From: Marinosulfonomonas sp. | GTDB taxonomy: Bacteria; Pseudomonadota; Alphaproteobacteria; Rhodobacterales; Rhodobacteraceae | NCBI GenBank assembly: GCA_022712735.1 | Contig: JAFLKA010000283.1 | Span: 1-6,009 of the forward strand | Direction: 5' to 3' | DNA length: 6,009 bases | Part shown: positions 1 to 6,009 of the stretch, piece after piece | How the letters are laid out: the number at the start of each line of letters is the position of its first letter | Position numbering within the stretch: the stretch's first letter is position 1 | Notes under the pieces: generated by a model | Told to the model about the DNA's origin: nothing | Databases searched by the model: none | Seen by the model: the letters and a program-made list of their open reading frames with translations, nothing else | Program-made: the position numbers and the translations under genes

Positions 1-515
1 CGATATAAAAACAGGGCCGGACGCACCCAGTTTATACCATCGGCCTTGCGCATTTGCTGCATCCCCGACAATCCATCCACACCGGAGCCTCGCGCCAAAC
101 GCATTAAAAACGTTTCCGCCTGATCATCCGCCGTATGCCCCAGCGCAATCGTTTTAATGTCCCGCTCTTTGGCCCACGCAGTCATCAACCGGTAACGCGC
201 GCGGCGCGCCTGATCTTGCAAATTGCCTTTGCCATCCCAATCCGTCCAGTGCAGCGTGGTGTGACCGACGCCAAGCCCTGCACAAAATTCGGCCACCGCC
301 CTGGCCTCACCCGCTGCTTCCTTGCGCAAACCGTGATCTACCGTCACCGCGTGCAATCTCACCCCTGCGCCTAACGCCCACCGGTTCAAAAGATGCAACA
401 TTGCGGTTGAATCACTACCGCCAGACACGGCGACACCGATCACAGCGGGTGGGTTGGAGCCAAAAACACTTTCAATAAAGTGAAGTAAAGTTTCGTCCTG
501 ATGGATCAATTGCAA
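1..515 (-). CDS. tilS: tRNA(Ile)-lysidine synthase TilS, N-terminal part (cut by window start)
   Basis: TilS attaches lysine to C34 of the CAU-anticodon isoleucine tRNA, using ATP, so that it reads AUA as Ile; it acts in the cytoplasm. About 171 codons are visible; the family usually has 400 or more residues, so the C-terminal substrate-binding part lies outside. Counting from the TTG at 515, the N-type ATP pyrophosphatase P-loop SGGSDS is at residues 31-36, a TVDHGLR segment at 58-64, NLQDQARRARY at 98-108, and the family motif HTADDQAET at 127-135, followed by LARGSGVDGL. There is no ATG or suitably placed GTG: the frame opens after a TGA about 30 bases upstream, and the first GTG (443) is only six residues before the P-loop. 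TTG at 515 (10-base overlap with cpoB) or at 509 (4-base TTGA overlap) is the likely start. A GAG nine bases before 515 is a weak ribosome site. Expression is probably coupled to cpoB. Product certain; exact start uncertain. Confidence 0.93.
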   Translation of the reverse strand, partial: MQLIHQDETLLHFIESVFGSNPPAVIGVAVSGGSDSTAMLHLLNRWALGAGVRLHAVTVDHGLRKEAAGEARAVAEFCAGLGVGHTTLHWTDWDGKGNLQDQARRARYRLMTAWAKERDIKTIALGHTADDQAETFLMRLARGSGVDGLSGMQQMRKADGINWVRPALFLY

Positions 516-1327
516 CCCAGATTGCTCATAGACGATTGTGCCTCAAGCACCATATCCCATCTCGGAAACCTGCTGCCGACCTCGCCCAATGTCACGCAAG
601 CCTCGCTTTGTTGGCCAAGTGCGCCCAGCGACGTGCCCAGTTTATACAGCGCCTCGGGCGCTTTGGGGCCGTCCGGTGTGCCGGAAAAACTATCCAGATA
701 GGCGCGGGCCGCATTGGCCATTTCGCCCATGTTTTCAAAGGATTGCCCGCGCATGAAATGCGCATCCGCGTTCATTGGTCCGCCGGGGTAGGTCTGGGTA
801 AAGGTCGCAAACTGCTCAGCGGCGCTGCGAAAGTCACCTGTAGCGAGCGCCTCCTGCGCCCGCTGAAAATCGCTCCGCTCGCCAACCGCCAACTCGGTTG
901 TGTCAATCGTGCTCGGGGGCGGGGTAATCGGCCCGCTGGGGGCATCGCCACCACCCAAGGTGCTGGTTTCGCCCAAGGTACTAACGTCGCCGCCTTCCAG
1001 TTCAACCAGCCGGAATTCCAGATCACCGATCCGGTTGGTGCCATCCACCACCACACGGTTGATCCGGTTCTCCAACTGCTCGGATTTCGCCGTCAGTTTT
1101 TGCAACGCAGCTTCAATCGCATCAATCCGCTCCAGCGGCGTGTTGCCCCCGACATTGGTGCTGGGTCCGCCCGTGGTGGACAACTCGCGCTTTAGCCGCT
1201 GCACTTCGACAAACAGCACCGACAGTTCCTGGCGAATGTCAGCCAGCGTCTGATCATCGGCCTGGGCCACCACAGGGGTAGCCCAGCTAACCGACAATCC
1301 AATAATAAGCGCGAGTATCCGTGTCAT
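506..1327 (-). CDS. cpoB: Tol-Pal system protein CpoB (YbgF), periplasmic coiled-coil/TPR protein
   Basis: CpoB is the periplasmic partner of the Tol-Pal system; in E. coli it coordinates PBP1B and Tol function during septal peptidoglycan synthesis. The 273-residue product starts with a signal peptide (hydrophobic 4-21, likely cut after AQA at 23). Heptad-rich coiled-coil segments follow at about 26-50 and 66-110, the trimerising part in the family. A Gly/Ser/Thr/Pro linker runs from about 112 to 143. The C-terminal TPR domain spans about 153-270, including FQRAQEALATGDFRSAAEQFATF, DAHFMRGQSFENMGEMANAARAY and APEALYKLGTSLGALGQ. C244 and C272 are the only cysteines and may form a disulphide. 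A good Shine-Dalgarno (GAAGGA, 7 bases before ATG) supports the start. It lies 15 bases after pal and overlaps tilS, so it is probably co-transcribed with both. The family assignment is firm; the E. coli role is transferred by homology and position. Confidence 0.95.
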   Translation of the reverse strand: MTRILALIIGLSVSWATPVVAQADDQTLADIRQELSVLFVEVQRLKRELSTTGGPSTNVGGNTPLERIDAIEAALQKLTAKSEQLENRINRVVVDGTNRIGDLEFRLVELEGGDVSTLGETSTLGGGDAPSGPITPPPSTIDTTELAVGERSDFQRAQEALATGDFRSAAEQFATFTQTYPGGPMNADAHFMRGQSFENMGEMANAARAYLDSFSGTPDGPKAPEALYKLGTSLGALGQQSEACVTLGEVGSRFPRWDMVLEAQSSMSNLGCN

Positions 1328-1342
1328 CTAGTCGTCCTTCAG

Positions 1343-1849
1343 TTACGCGCCTGCGCCTGCCGAAATAACGGTGACTGCGCGACGGTTCTTGGCATAACAT
1401 GCCTCGGCCGAGCAAACCTCGATCGGGCGCAATTTTCCATAGCCTAACACTTGCATACGGCTGTTAGCAATTCCTTGAGAGGCTAGGAACTCCCGAACTG
1501 AATTAGCCCGTCGCTCACTCAAGCTGAGATTGTGAGCTTGTGTGCCTAATTCATCCGCATGGCCTTCTATGATTGCAGCGTACTCAGGGTTGGCTTGTAA
1601 CCATCCAGCTTGCGCGGTTAGTGTTGCCCTACCTTCCGGTGTCAACGTATGTTCATCCACTGCAAACAGCACGCGGTCGCCAATAGTCTGGCTGAAATAG
1701 GCGGGTGAATGCGGATCCGACGCCGGATCAATCGCTGTCACTGCCCCTGTGCCTGTACCAGAACCGTTTCCAGCCAGATTTCCCGGGTTGGTGCAGGCCC
1801 CAAGGCCCAGTGCCGCAACGACGAGGATCGCTTTGTAAAGATGTGTCAT
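1343..1849 (-). CDS. pal: Peptidoglycan-associated lipoprotein Pal
   Basis: Pal is the outer-membrane lipoprotein that binds peptidoglycan and is captured or released by TolB and TolA. The 168-residue protein has a lipoprotein signal peptide with lipobox LGAC (16-19), so C19 should be lipidated. A Gly/Ser/Thr-rich tether runs to about 45, then the OmpA-C domain from about 55 to 163. Family motifs are VLFAVDEHTLTPEGR (60-74), EGHADELGT (95-103), NLSLSERRAN (107-116) and NRRAV (155-159). D99 and R114 match the residues that hold diaminopimelate in this fold. The usual ERGT reads ELGT here (L101). C146 and C151 are an extra pair near the C-terminus and may form a disulphide. An AAGGGA ribosome site lies 6 bases before ATG. 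A 154-base gap separates it from tolB, so it may have its own promoter. The middle of the gene has lower GC and several codons (AGG, CTA, TTA, ATA, ACA) uncommon in its neighbours. Assignment very secure. Confidence 0.97.
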   Translation of the reverse strand: MTHLYKAILVVAALGLGACTNPGNLAGNGSGTGTGAVTAIDPASDPHSPAYFSQTIGDRVLFAVDEHTLTPEGRATLTAQAGWLQANPEYAAIIEGHADELGTQAHNLSLSERRANSVREFLASQGIANSRMQVLGYGKLRPIEVCSAEACYAKNRRAVTVISAGAGA

Positions 1850-1888
1850 GGGTTATCCCTTGCTCTGTTTTTATTGGCTCGATTGCCG

Positions 1889-1919
1889 ATTACATATCAT
1901 CCCGCGCCCCTTTTGGAAA
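1889..1919 (-). promoter_or_regulatory. Possible promoter for pal-cpoB-tilS
   Basis: Reading the minus strand, TTTCCA (1919-1914, four of six matches to TTGACA) is followed after 17 bases by TATGTA (1896-1891); an overlapping TGTAAT ends at 1889. The pal start codon is about 40 bases downstream, which is a normal leader length. Both boxes are weak matches, and alphaproteobacterial promoters are hard to call by eye, so this is only a candidate. It is supported mainly by the unusual gap before pal. Confidence 0.25.
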
Positions 1920-1957
1920 CGCTGCTTCATTTCTCATTCCCGACGGGGGCGAAACAC

Positions 1958-1981
1958 AACTACTATTCCGGAATAGTAGTT
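1958..1981. repeat. Perfect 24-base palindrome between tolB and pal
   Basis: The left arm AACTACTATTCC (1958-1969) is exactly mirrored by GGAATAGTAGTT (1970-1981). As RNA it would fold into a stem of about 10 pairs with a CCGG-centred loop. It starts 23 bases after the tolB stop. The arms are only about one third GC in a GC-rich region. On the plus strand it is followed by CTATTTTTT, like an intrinsic terminator pointing against the genes. On the minus strand the tail is only moderately T-rich (GTGTTTC), so it may act as a weak terminator, an mRNA-stabilising hairpin, or a dimeric-regulator operator. The symmetry is directly visible; the role is not known. Confidence 0.9.
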
Positions 1982-2003
1982 CTATTTTTTCACCCGCCCG
2001 TGT

Positions 2004-3344
2004 TTATTTCAACAAAGGCGACCACGCCGGATCCGACGCGCCGCCGTCTGTTTTTACCCGGCGCAAATTGCGCCCGCTAATGTCGACTGAATATAGCCCA
2101 ACCTCCCCGCCCGCCCCTGCGGTTTCGCGCATAAACATGATCACCCGGCCATTCGGCGACCAACTTGGACCTTCATCCAGAAAGGAGGCCGTCAGCAGGC
2201 GCTCTTCCGATCCATCCACCCGCATCACCCCGATATGGAACCGGCCCTTGTTCTGTTTGGTAAACGCAATCAGATCACCACGCGGTGACCAGACGGGTGT
2301 GCCGTAACGCCCCGATCCAAAACTGATCCGGCGGGCATCACCACCGTTTGCGGGCATGACGTATAGTTGTTGGTTGCCGGACCGGTCGCTTTCAAACACG
2401 ATCTGCTTGCCATCGGGCGAGAAGCTCGGCGCGGTCTCGATTGACGGCTCTGACGTCAGGCGCACAGGTGCACCACCGCCGATATTCATGCGGTAAATAT
2501 CGGTATTGCCGCCCGAAGACAGTGAATAAACCACCGTTTGGCCGTCCGGCGAAAACCGTGGCGCAAACGTCATGGTGCCGGGCTGACCCGCCAAGGCACG
2601 GCGCCCAACGGATGCTACATCCAGCACATAAATCTTGGGGAACCCCGTTTCATAAGACGTATACAGCACCCGATCACCCGTGGGTGAAAACCGCGGCGCC
2701 AGAACCAGCGACCGGCTGTCGGTCAAAAACTGCACATTGGCGCCATCGTAATCCATGATCGCCAGACGTTTCTTGCGGTCGTTCTTGGGGCCGGTTTCTG
2801 ACACATACACCACGCGGCTGTCGAAATACGCGCCCTCGCCGGTGATCCGGCTATAGGCCGCATCCGCCACCTTATGCGCCATCCGCCGCCAGCTGGTGGT
2901 GGTGCCGCCAAATTGCAGCCCCTCGCCCAATGGTGCGCTGGAAAACACGTCAAACAGACGGAACTTTACCGTCACCTTGTTGCCGTTCACATTCACCGCC
3001 CCGACAATCAACGCCTGCGCATTGATCGCCTTCCAGTCGGCGTATTGCACGGGGCTGTCAAAGTTGGTGACAGTGGAAATGAACGCCTCCTTGGGGATTT
3101 CGCGGAACAATCCTGTGCCCTCCAGATCCGCTGCAACCACACGGGCAATCTGGTTGGCAAACTCACTACCGGCTGCATTTTCCGCAACGAAATCCGGCAC
3201 GGCAAAGGGCAGAGGCTCGATCACGCCATCGGTGATTTCAATACGCAAAGGTTCGGCTTGCGATTGTGTGGCTGCGATAAACGGCAACACGAAAAGCGCC
3301 GCCACTAGGGCCAATGCAGTCGTCACTCGGTGTTTCATGTTCAT
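2004..3344 (-). CDS. tolB: Tol-Pal system beta-propeller protein TolB
   Basis: TolB is the periplasmic protein that binds Pal and, through its N-terminus, TolA, switching Pal between TolB-bound and peptidoglycan-bound states. The 446-residue product has a Sec signal peptide (hydrophobic 9-25, likely cut after SQA at 30, mature N-terminus EPLRIEI). The N-terminal alpha/beta domain covers about 31-165 and the six-bladed propeller about 175-446. Blade motifs are [10 protein letters not shown] (219), [10 protein letters not shown] (264), [10 protein letters not shown] (308), [10 protein letters not shown] (352) and [10 protein letters not shown] (395), with a closing WSP at 441. It has no cysteine. 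Length is normal for the family. Its ATG overlaps the tolA stop (ATGA), with GAGGA four bases upstream, indicating translational coupling; an ATG two codons later is a less likely start. Assignment very secure. Confidence 0.97.
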   Translation of the reverse strand: MNMKHRVTTALALVAALFVLPFIAATQSQAEPLRIEITDGVIEPLPFAVPDFVAENAAGSEFANQIARVVAADLEGTGLFREIPKEAFISTVTNFDSPVQYADWKAINAQALIVGAVNVNGNKVTVKFRLFDVFSSAPLGEGLQFGGTTTSWRRMAHKVADAAYSRITGEGAYFDSRVVYVSETGPKNDRKKRLAIMDYDGANVQFLTDSRSLVLAPRFSPTGDRVLYTSYETGFPKIYVLDVASVGRRALAGQPGTMTFAPRFSPDGQTVVYSLSSGGNTDIYRMNIGGGAPVRLTSEPSIETAPSFSPDGKQIVFESDRSGNQQLYVMPANGGDARRISFGSGRYGTPVWSPRGDLIAFTKQNKGRFHIGVMRVDGSEERLLTASFLDEGPSWSPNGRVIMFMRETAGAGGEVGLYSVDISGRNLRRVKTDGGASDPAWSPLLK

Positions 3345-4441
3345 TTGATCCTCATTTTCTCTGGATTAAACGTCATTTCGATCTCGCGCCAATGGGAATA
3401 TTTTTCAATCGGCAACTTATAGCCGCCCTTGGTGCAGCGGATAATCGCCCGTCGCGCGGCCTCGAACGCCTGTTTTGCGGCAGCAGATGACCCACCCGAT
3501 GACGATAGCATATGGATTGATCCATTATCGGGTTTGCCGTCTTTGCCCATGGTCATGGACACAACGACGGTTGTTTGCAACGCGTCGGTAGATAGTGATC
3601 CGACATTCCAGCAACTGGAAACAGCGACCCGCAATGCGTCCTTGTCGCCCCCCGTCAGCGGCGGACCGGTTGGGGCGGCTGTCGGGGTTGATGCCGTTTC
3701 ATCGGTCTGAACCCCTGCCAAAGCTTCGGCAATCGCATCGCGTGTGCTGTTGTCGTTTGTCGCGGCTTCCACCGGCGGCGTTGGCCGTTTGGGGCGGGCC
3801 GAGGGGCGCGAGGAGCTGGTCGGAGCCGAACTTGGCGGCTCGTCCGCTTCGGTCACGATCTGGTCGGTCGCCTCTTCAGGGGCCGTTGCTTCCGCTGGCT
3901 CGCTCTGGGTCTGCGCCTCGGCGCTATCGGTGGTTTGCTCATTGGTCTCTTCCGCCACTTCGGTATCGGGTGGTGGTGCCTCGACAGGGGTCGGGGCCAC
4001 ACGCGGGGCGGGACGTGGTGATGCTGTGGTGGCGGGCGGCGCCAACACCACAGGGTTATCCTGCGCTGGTGGCTGTGGTGCCTCTGGCGGCGTTTCCACG
4101 ACATCGGCAATCGGGGGCGGAGCCTCGACCACATCAGGGGCCACATCGGCAGGCGGTGGCGTTTCCTCGACCGGCGTATCTGGTACTTCGGGCGGGGCCT
4201 CGATAACGGGCTGCTCGGGTGGTGTATCCTCAATCTCCGGCGCAGGTGGCGTCGGGATGGTTTGCGTGGCCTCGGGGGCCGGTTGCGGCGCACTTAGGGC
4301 GGCAAACTCCTCGGACGAAATGATCGACACAGTGGACACTTCAATCGGATCATCAGGCGCACGTGTAAACAGCCCGCCAATTAAGGCCCAAGCCAGCAAG
4401 GTACCATGCCCGATACCAGAAATAAGAGGACCAGAATCCAT
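3341..4441 (-). CDS. tolA: Tol-Pal system protein TolA, proline-rich alphaproteobacterial type
   Basis: TolA is anchored in the inner membrane and carries the force made by TolQR to TolB and Pal. From the ATG at 4441 it has 366 residues. A short N-terminus ([13 protein letters not shown]) leads into one membrane helix at about 13-25, where the GH...GW-type pattern is weakly kept. Domain II (about 50-260) is a low-complexity Pro/Ala/Glu/Thr linker, initially acidic, with a basic patch RPSARPKRP near 212-220. The C-terminal TonB-like domain spans about 265-366, with CWNV (277), [24 protein letters not shown] (336) and a [16 protein letters not shown] end. C277 and C336 may pair. The frame is also open upstream to an ATG at 4462 and a GTG at 4477, but those would overlap tolR by 17-32 bases and put an extra MAAAARL-type stretch before the anchor. 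The 4441 start lies 4 bases after the tolR stop with AGG just ahead. Assignment secure; start likely. Confidence 0.93.
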   Translation of the reverse strand: MDSGPLISGIGHGTLLAWALIGGLFTRAPDDPIEVSTVSIISSEEFAALSAPQPAPEATQTIPTPPAPEIEDTPPEQPVIEAPPEVPDTPVEETPPPADVAPDVVEAPPPIADVVETPPEAPQPPAQDNPVVLAPPATTASPRPAPRVAPTPVEAPPPDTEVAEETNEQTTDSAEAQTQSEPAEATAPEEATDQIVTEADEPPSSAPTSSSRPSARPKRPTPPVEAATNDNSTRDAIAEALAGVQTDETASTPTAAPTGPPLTGGDKDALRVAVSSCWNVGSLSTDALQTTVVVSMTMGKDGKPDNGSIHMLSSSGGSSAAAKQAFEAARRAIIRCTKGGYKLPIEKYSHWREIEMTFNPEKMRIK

Positions 4442-4445
4442 CAGC

Positions 4446-4919
4446 CTAGCCGCCGCGGCCATCAAGCGTCGGGCCACCGGATTCTGTCACCAGACCAATG
4501 CTGGAAAACCCGCCCGCATTCAGCGCGCCCATAACCTGCACCACCTTTTCATAGGCAATCGCCCCATCGGCCCGCAGGAATACCTTGTTGTCTTCACGCT
4601 CGGCTGCAATTGCGCGCAATTTCGGGATCAGCTGGTCCATGGTGATTTCGGTTTCCTGCACCATGATCAAACCATCTGCCGTCAGCGTAATGGTCAGCGG
4701 CTCTTCCTGTTCGTTTGGCAAGGCGCTGGCAGCCGTTTGGGGCAATTCCACAGGCACCCCGACCGTCACCAGCGGGGCCGCCACCATGAAGATGATCAAC
4801 AGCACCAGCATCACATCGACAAACGGCGTGATGTTGATCTCGCTCATTACGCTTGCATGACCACCCCGACGCCGACGCCGCCTGCGCCCGCTCTGGTTTT
4901 TCTGAATGACGTTCGCCAT
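4446..4919 (-). CDS. tolR: Tol-Pal system motor subunit TolR (ExbD/TolR family)
   Basis: TolR works with TolQ as the proton-conducting inner-membrane motor that energises TolA. The 157-residue product has a short cytoplasmic N-terminus containing seven consecutive arginines (12-18), then the family motif SEINITPFVDVMLVLLIIFM (26-45). This is the single membrane helix, and D35 matches the essential proton-binding aspartate of ExbD/TolR. The periplasmic domain follows (about 55-148), including PVELPQT, a TITLTADG strand and FLRADGAIAYEKVVQVMGAL, ending in a Gly-rich tail. ATG lies one base after the tolQ stop, with a weak GGA ribosome site, so translation is probably coupled to tolQ. Its place between tolQ and tolA separates it from a stand-alone exbD. 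Assignment very secure. Confidence 0.96.
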   Translation of the reverse strand: MANVIQKNQSGRRRRRRRGGHASVMSEINITPFVDVMLVLLIIFMVAAPLVTVGVPVELPQTAASALPNEQEEPLTITLTADGLIMVQETEITMDQLIPKLRAIAAEREDNKVFLRADGAIAYEKVVQVMGALNAGGFSSIGLVTESGGPTLDGRGG

Positions 4920-4920
4920 A

Positions 4921-5616
4921 TCAGCTGTCCAACTGGCGGCTTAGGATGGTGGCAAACTCGTCGGCAAAAGCCTCGTAACCCGAAACGATCCGGTCACTGT
5001 CGGCCGACAGCTTGTTATAAAACACCACCGCAGGGATCGCCGCAAACAGGCCCAGTCCGGTGGCCAGCAACGCCTCGGCAATACCCGGCGCCACCACGGC
5101 CAGATTGGTGCTTTGCTGCTGTGCGATCTCGATAAAAGCGTTCATGATACCCAAAACCGTGCCAAACAACCCGACAAACGGCGCGGTTGATCCGACCGTG
5201 GCGATGAACGACATGCTGGTGTTCAGCTTTTCCGCCTCTTTGGCAATCGCCACATCCATGGAACGGTCAATCCGCGATTGCGCACCGGCAATCAGCCCGC
5301 CATCTTCGCGGTGGCTGCGTCGCCACTCCATCATACCGGCGGCAAATATCTTCTCGGCAGGGCCATCGGGGGACCCACCGATTTTGTCAAACAACTCATC
5401 CAGCGGCTCGCCCGACCAGAACGCCTGATCAAACACCTCGGCCTCGGCCCGCGATTTGCGGTACGCAATCGTTTTGGTGATGATGATCGACCATGACCAG
5501 AACGAGGCCACCATCAACAAAAGCATCACAAGTTTTACAGTAAGGGTTGCGCGCAAAAAAAGCGCCAAAAAGGAGAAATCAATCTCCTGCGCCATCGCAA
5601 GGGTCTCAGTTTCCAT
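4921..5616 (-). CDS. tolQ: Tol-Pal system motor subunit TolQ (MotA/TolQ/ExbB family)
   Basis: TolQ forms the multimeric inner-membrane channel that surrounds TolR and converts proton flow into TolA movement. The 231-residue product has three membrane segments, at about 25-47, 137-161 and 174-200, with a large cytoplasmic loop between the first two. The family core is clear: STAPFVGLFGTVLGIMNAF (143-161) and then PGIAEALLATGLGLFAAIPAVVFYNKL (177-203). T144 and T185 sit where the ExbB/TolQ family has conserved pore threonines. The loop carries AEKIFAAGMMEWRR and RIDRSMDVAIAKEAEKL, typical of the family. The start METETLA at 5616 has AGCAGG closely upstream (three-base spacing); an ATG at residue 8 is possible but less likely. 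It is followed by tolR after one base. Assignment very secure. Confidence 0.96.
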   Translation of the reverse strand: METETLAMAQEIDFSFLALFLRATLTVKLVMLLLMVASFWSWSIIITKTIAYRKSRAEAEVFDQAFWSGEPLDELFDKIGGSPDGPAEKIFAAGMMEWRRSHREDGGLIAGAQSRIDRSMDVAIAKEAEKLNTSMSFIATVGSTAPFVGLFGTVLGIMNAFIEIAQQQSTNLAVVAPGIAEALLATGLGLFAAIPAVVFYNKLSADSDRIVSGYEAFADEFATILSRQLDS

Positions 5617-5742
5617 ATGCCTGCTCTTTTTTGGTTGGCCACTCTAACGGCAGCTCTGATTAAAAGCAGATATAGGGGGTATTGCAGGGGAAAGCTATCA
5701 ATTGCGCGTCATAACCCCGCGCAAGGGGCGGATTTTGGGCAA
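5617..5742 (-). promoter_or_regulatory. ybgC-tolQ intergenic region, possible operon control region
   Basis: These 126 bases separate ybgC from tolQ, while the next four genes are packed. The stretch contains an inverted repeat near the ybgC end and, reading the minus strand, TTGATA (5701-5696) and TATATC (5674-5669), which resemble -35 and -10 boxes. Their 21-base spacing is too long for a standard sigma-70 promoter, so I only note them. A promoter for tolQRAB somewhere here is plausible from the layout, but no convincing one is seen. Confidence 0.3.
5702..5724. repeat. Inverted repeat downstream of ybgC
   Basis: On the minus strand TTGCGCG (5724-5718) and CGCGCAA (5708-5702) are perfect inverted arms of 7 bases around a 9-base loop (GGGTTATGA), beginning 18 bases after the ybgC stop. 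A GC-rich stem of this size could form in the mRNA. The downstream sequence (TTGATAGCTTTCC) has no T-run, so it is not a standard intrinsic terminator. It could be an attenuator, an mRNA end-stabiliser or an operator, or chance. Confidence 0.5.
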
Positions 5743-6009
5743 TTAATGCAACAATTGGCGGATATTTGCCGGCATTCTGGCCACTTGGCCACTGTCCGAC
5801 ACCACCACGACAGTCACAACCGCATGAAATATCGCTTGCACGCCGCGTTTCACCACCTGATCCATGATCAGCCGTGCACCCGTGACCTTCGTGACCTCGG
5901 TTTCCACCACCAATTCATCATCCAGATGCGCTGATGCCAGATAATCCGCCTCAAGCCGCCGCACCACGAATACCTGACCCGCCTCTTTCATCGCCCGCTG
6001 ATCAATCCC
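5743..6009 (-). CDS. ybgC: YbgC-type acyl-CoA thioesterase, C-terminal part (cut by window end)
   Basis: YbgC is a hotdog-fold thioesterase that hydrolyses acyl-CoA in the cytoplasm and is commonly the first gene of tol-pal loci. Eighty-eight residues are visible. The frame continues past an internal ATG (5991) to the window edge as GIDQRAMKEAGQVFVV, so that ATG is not the start. The family normally has about 130-140 residues, so roughly the first 45, including the catalytic aspartate region, lie outside. Visible hallmarks are FVVRRLEADYLASAHLDDELVVETEV, then GARLIMDQVVKR, AIFHAVVTVVVV and a GQVARMP segment matching the usual GrpaRlP, ending in NIRQLLH. Position directly upstream of tolQ in the same direction supports the call. 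Because the active site is not visible, activity cannot be judged here. Confidence 0.92.
   Translation of the reverse strand, partial: GIDQRAMKEAGQVFVVRRLEADYLASAHLDDELVVETEVTKVTGARLIMDQVVKRGVQAIFHAVVTVVVVSDSGQVARMPANIRQLLH

Larger units (their letters stand above)
1850..2003 (-). other. Intergenic gap between tolB and pal
   Basis: This is the longest non-coding stretch in the window, 154 bases inside an otherwise compact operon. It holds a perfect 24-base palindrome about 20 bases after the tolB stop, a possible sigma-70-like promoter about 40 bases before pal, and the pal ribosome site. No open frame with a plausible start and ribosome site was found in it. The gap suggests that tolB and pal expression can be partly uncoupled; this is inferred from layout only. 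Confidence 0.7.

Noticed and set aside
26..649. Shared 12-base word CCCAGTTTATAC near 27 and again near 637
   Set aside because: A single short match between two coding regions, with no extension on either side; likely chance.
536..1195. A 219-codon plus-strand open frame opposite cpoB
   Set aside because: It is a shadow of cpoB in GC-rich sequence; the minus frame has a signal peptide, coiled coil, TPRs and a good ribosome site.
2060..2074. Inverted repeat GGCGCAA/TTGCGCC near the end of tolB
   Set aside because: It lies inside coding sequence for a GRNLRR stretch. It is followed on the gene strand by A-rich, not T-rich, sequence, so it is best explained by coding content.
1705..2307. Plus-strand open frames crossing the tolB-pal gap
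   Set aside because: They run antisense through the starts and ends of two well-identified genes, have no ribosome site that stands out, and their translations show no domain character.
3744..5135. A 463-codon open frame on the plus strand antisense to tolA, tolR and tolQ
   Set aside because: It mirrors the Pro/Ala/Glu-rich tolA linker, giving a Gly/Ser/Ala-rich low-complexity translation, then runs antisense through tolR and the end of tolQ. There is no recognisable domain, and the opposite strand encodes clear family proteins.
5669..5701. TTGATA and TATATC as a tolQ promoter
   Set aside because: The spacing is 21 bases, outside the usual 16-19; kept only as a note under the intergenic region.
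5743..5991. Treating the ATG at 5991 as the start of a small 82-residue protein
   Set aside because: The frame continues upstream to the window edge, and the residues match the C-terminal two thirds of YbgC thioesterases, so this is a truncated larger gene.

Overview
The window carries most of a Tol-Pal cell-envelope operon from a Gram-negative bacterium. It is very probably an alphaproteobacterium of the Rhodobacterales (Roseobacter-like) group. The evidence is the gene order (ybgC, tolQ, tolR, tolA, tolB, pal, cpoB, then tilS), a moderately high GC content, a proline-rich TolA linker instead of the lysine/alanine helix of enterics, and the sequence character of TolQ, TolA and Pal. The genus is not resolved from sequence alone.

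All genes lie on the minus strand, so transcription runs from high to low coordinates. At the right edge is the 3' part of ybgC (5743-6009, cut by the window end). A 126-base gap with an inverted repeat follows, then the tight block tolQ (4921-5616), tolR (4446-4919), tolA (3341-4441) and tolB (2004-3344). Those junctions are 1 base, 4 bases and a 4-base ATGA overlap. A 154-base gap with a perfect 24-base palindrome (1958-1981) separates tolB from pal (1343-1849). cpoB (506-1327) follows 15 bases later and overlaps the start of tilS (1-515, cut by the window start).

TolQ and TolR form the proton-driven inner-membrane motor that energises TolA. TolA crosses the periplasm and acts on TolB and on the outer-membrane lipoprotein Pal, which binds peptidoglycan. 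The system keeps the envelope layers together and drives outer-membrane constriction at division. CpoB is the periplasmic coiled-coil/TPR partner that links Tol with septal peptidoglycan synthesis. YbgC is a hotdog-fold acyl-CoA thioesterase commonly encoded with tol-pal. TilS is a tRNA-modifying enzyme without an obvious functional link.

This is a conserved housekeeping region. I see no mobile element, CRISPR array, RNA gene or undescribed system. The points worth a second look are the palindrome in the tolB-pal gap, the possible separate expression of pal, the atypical codon use inside pal, the non-ATG start of tilS, the tolA start choice, and paired cysteines in three periplasmic proteins.
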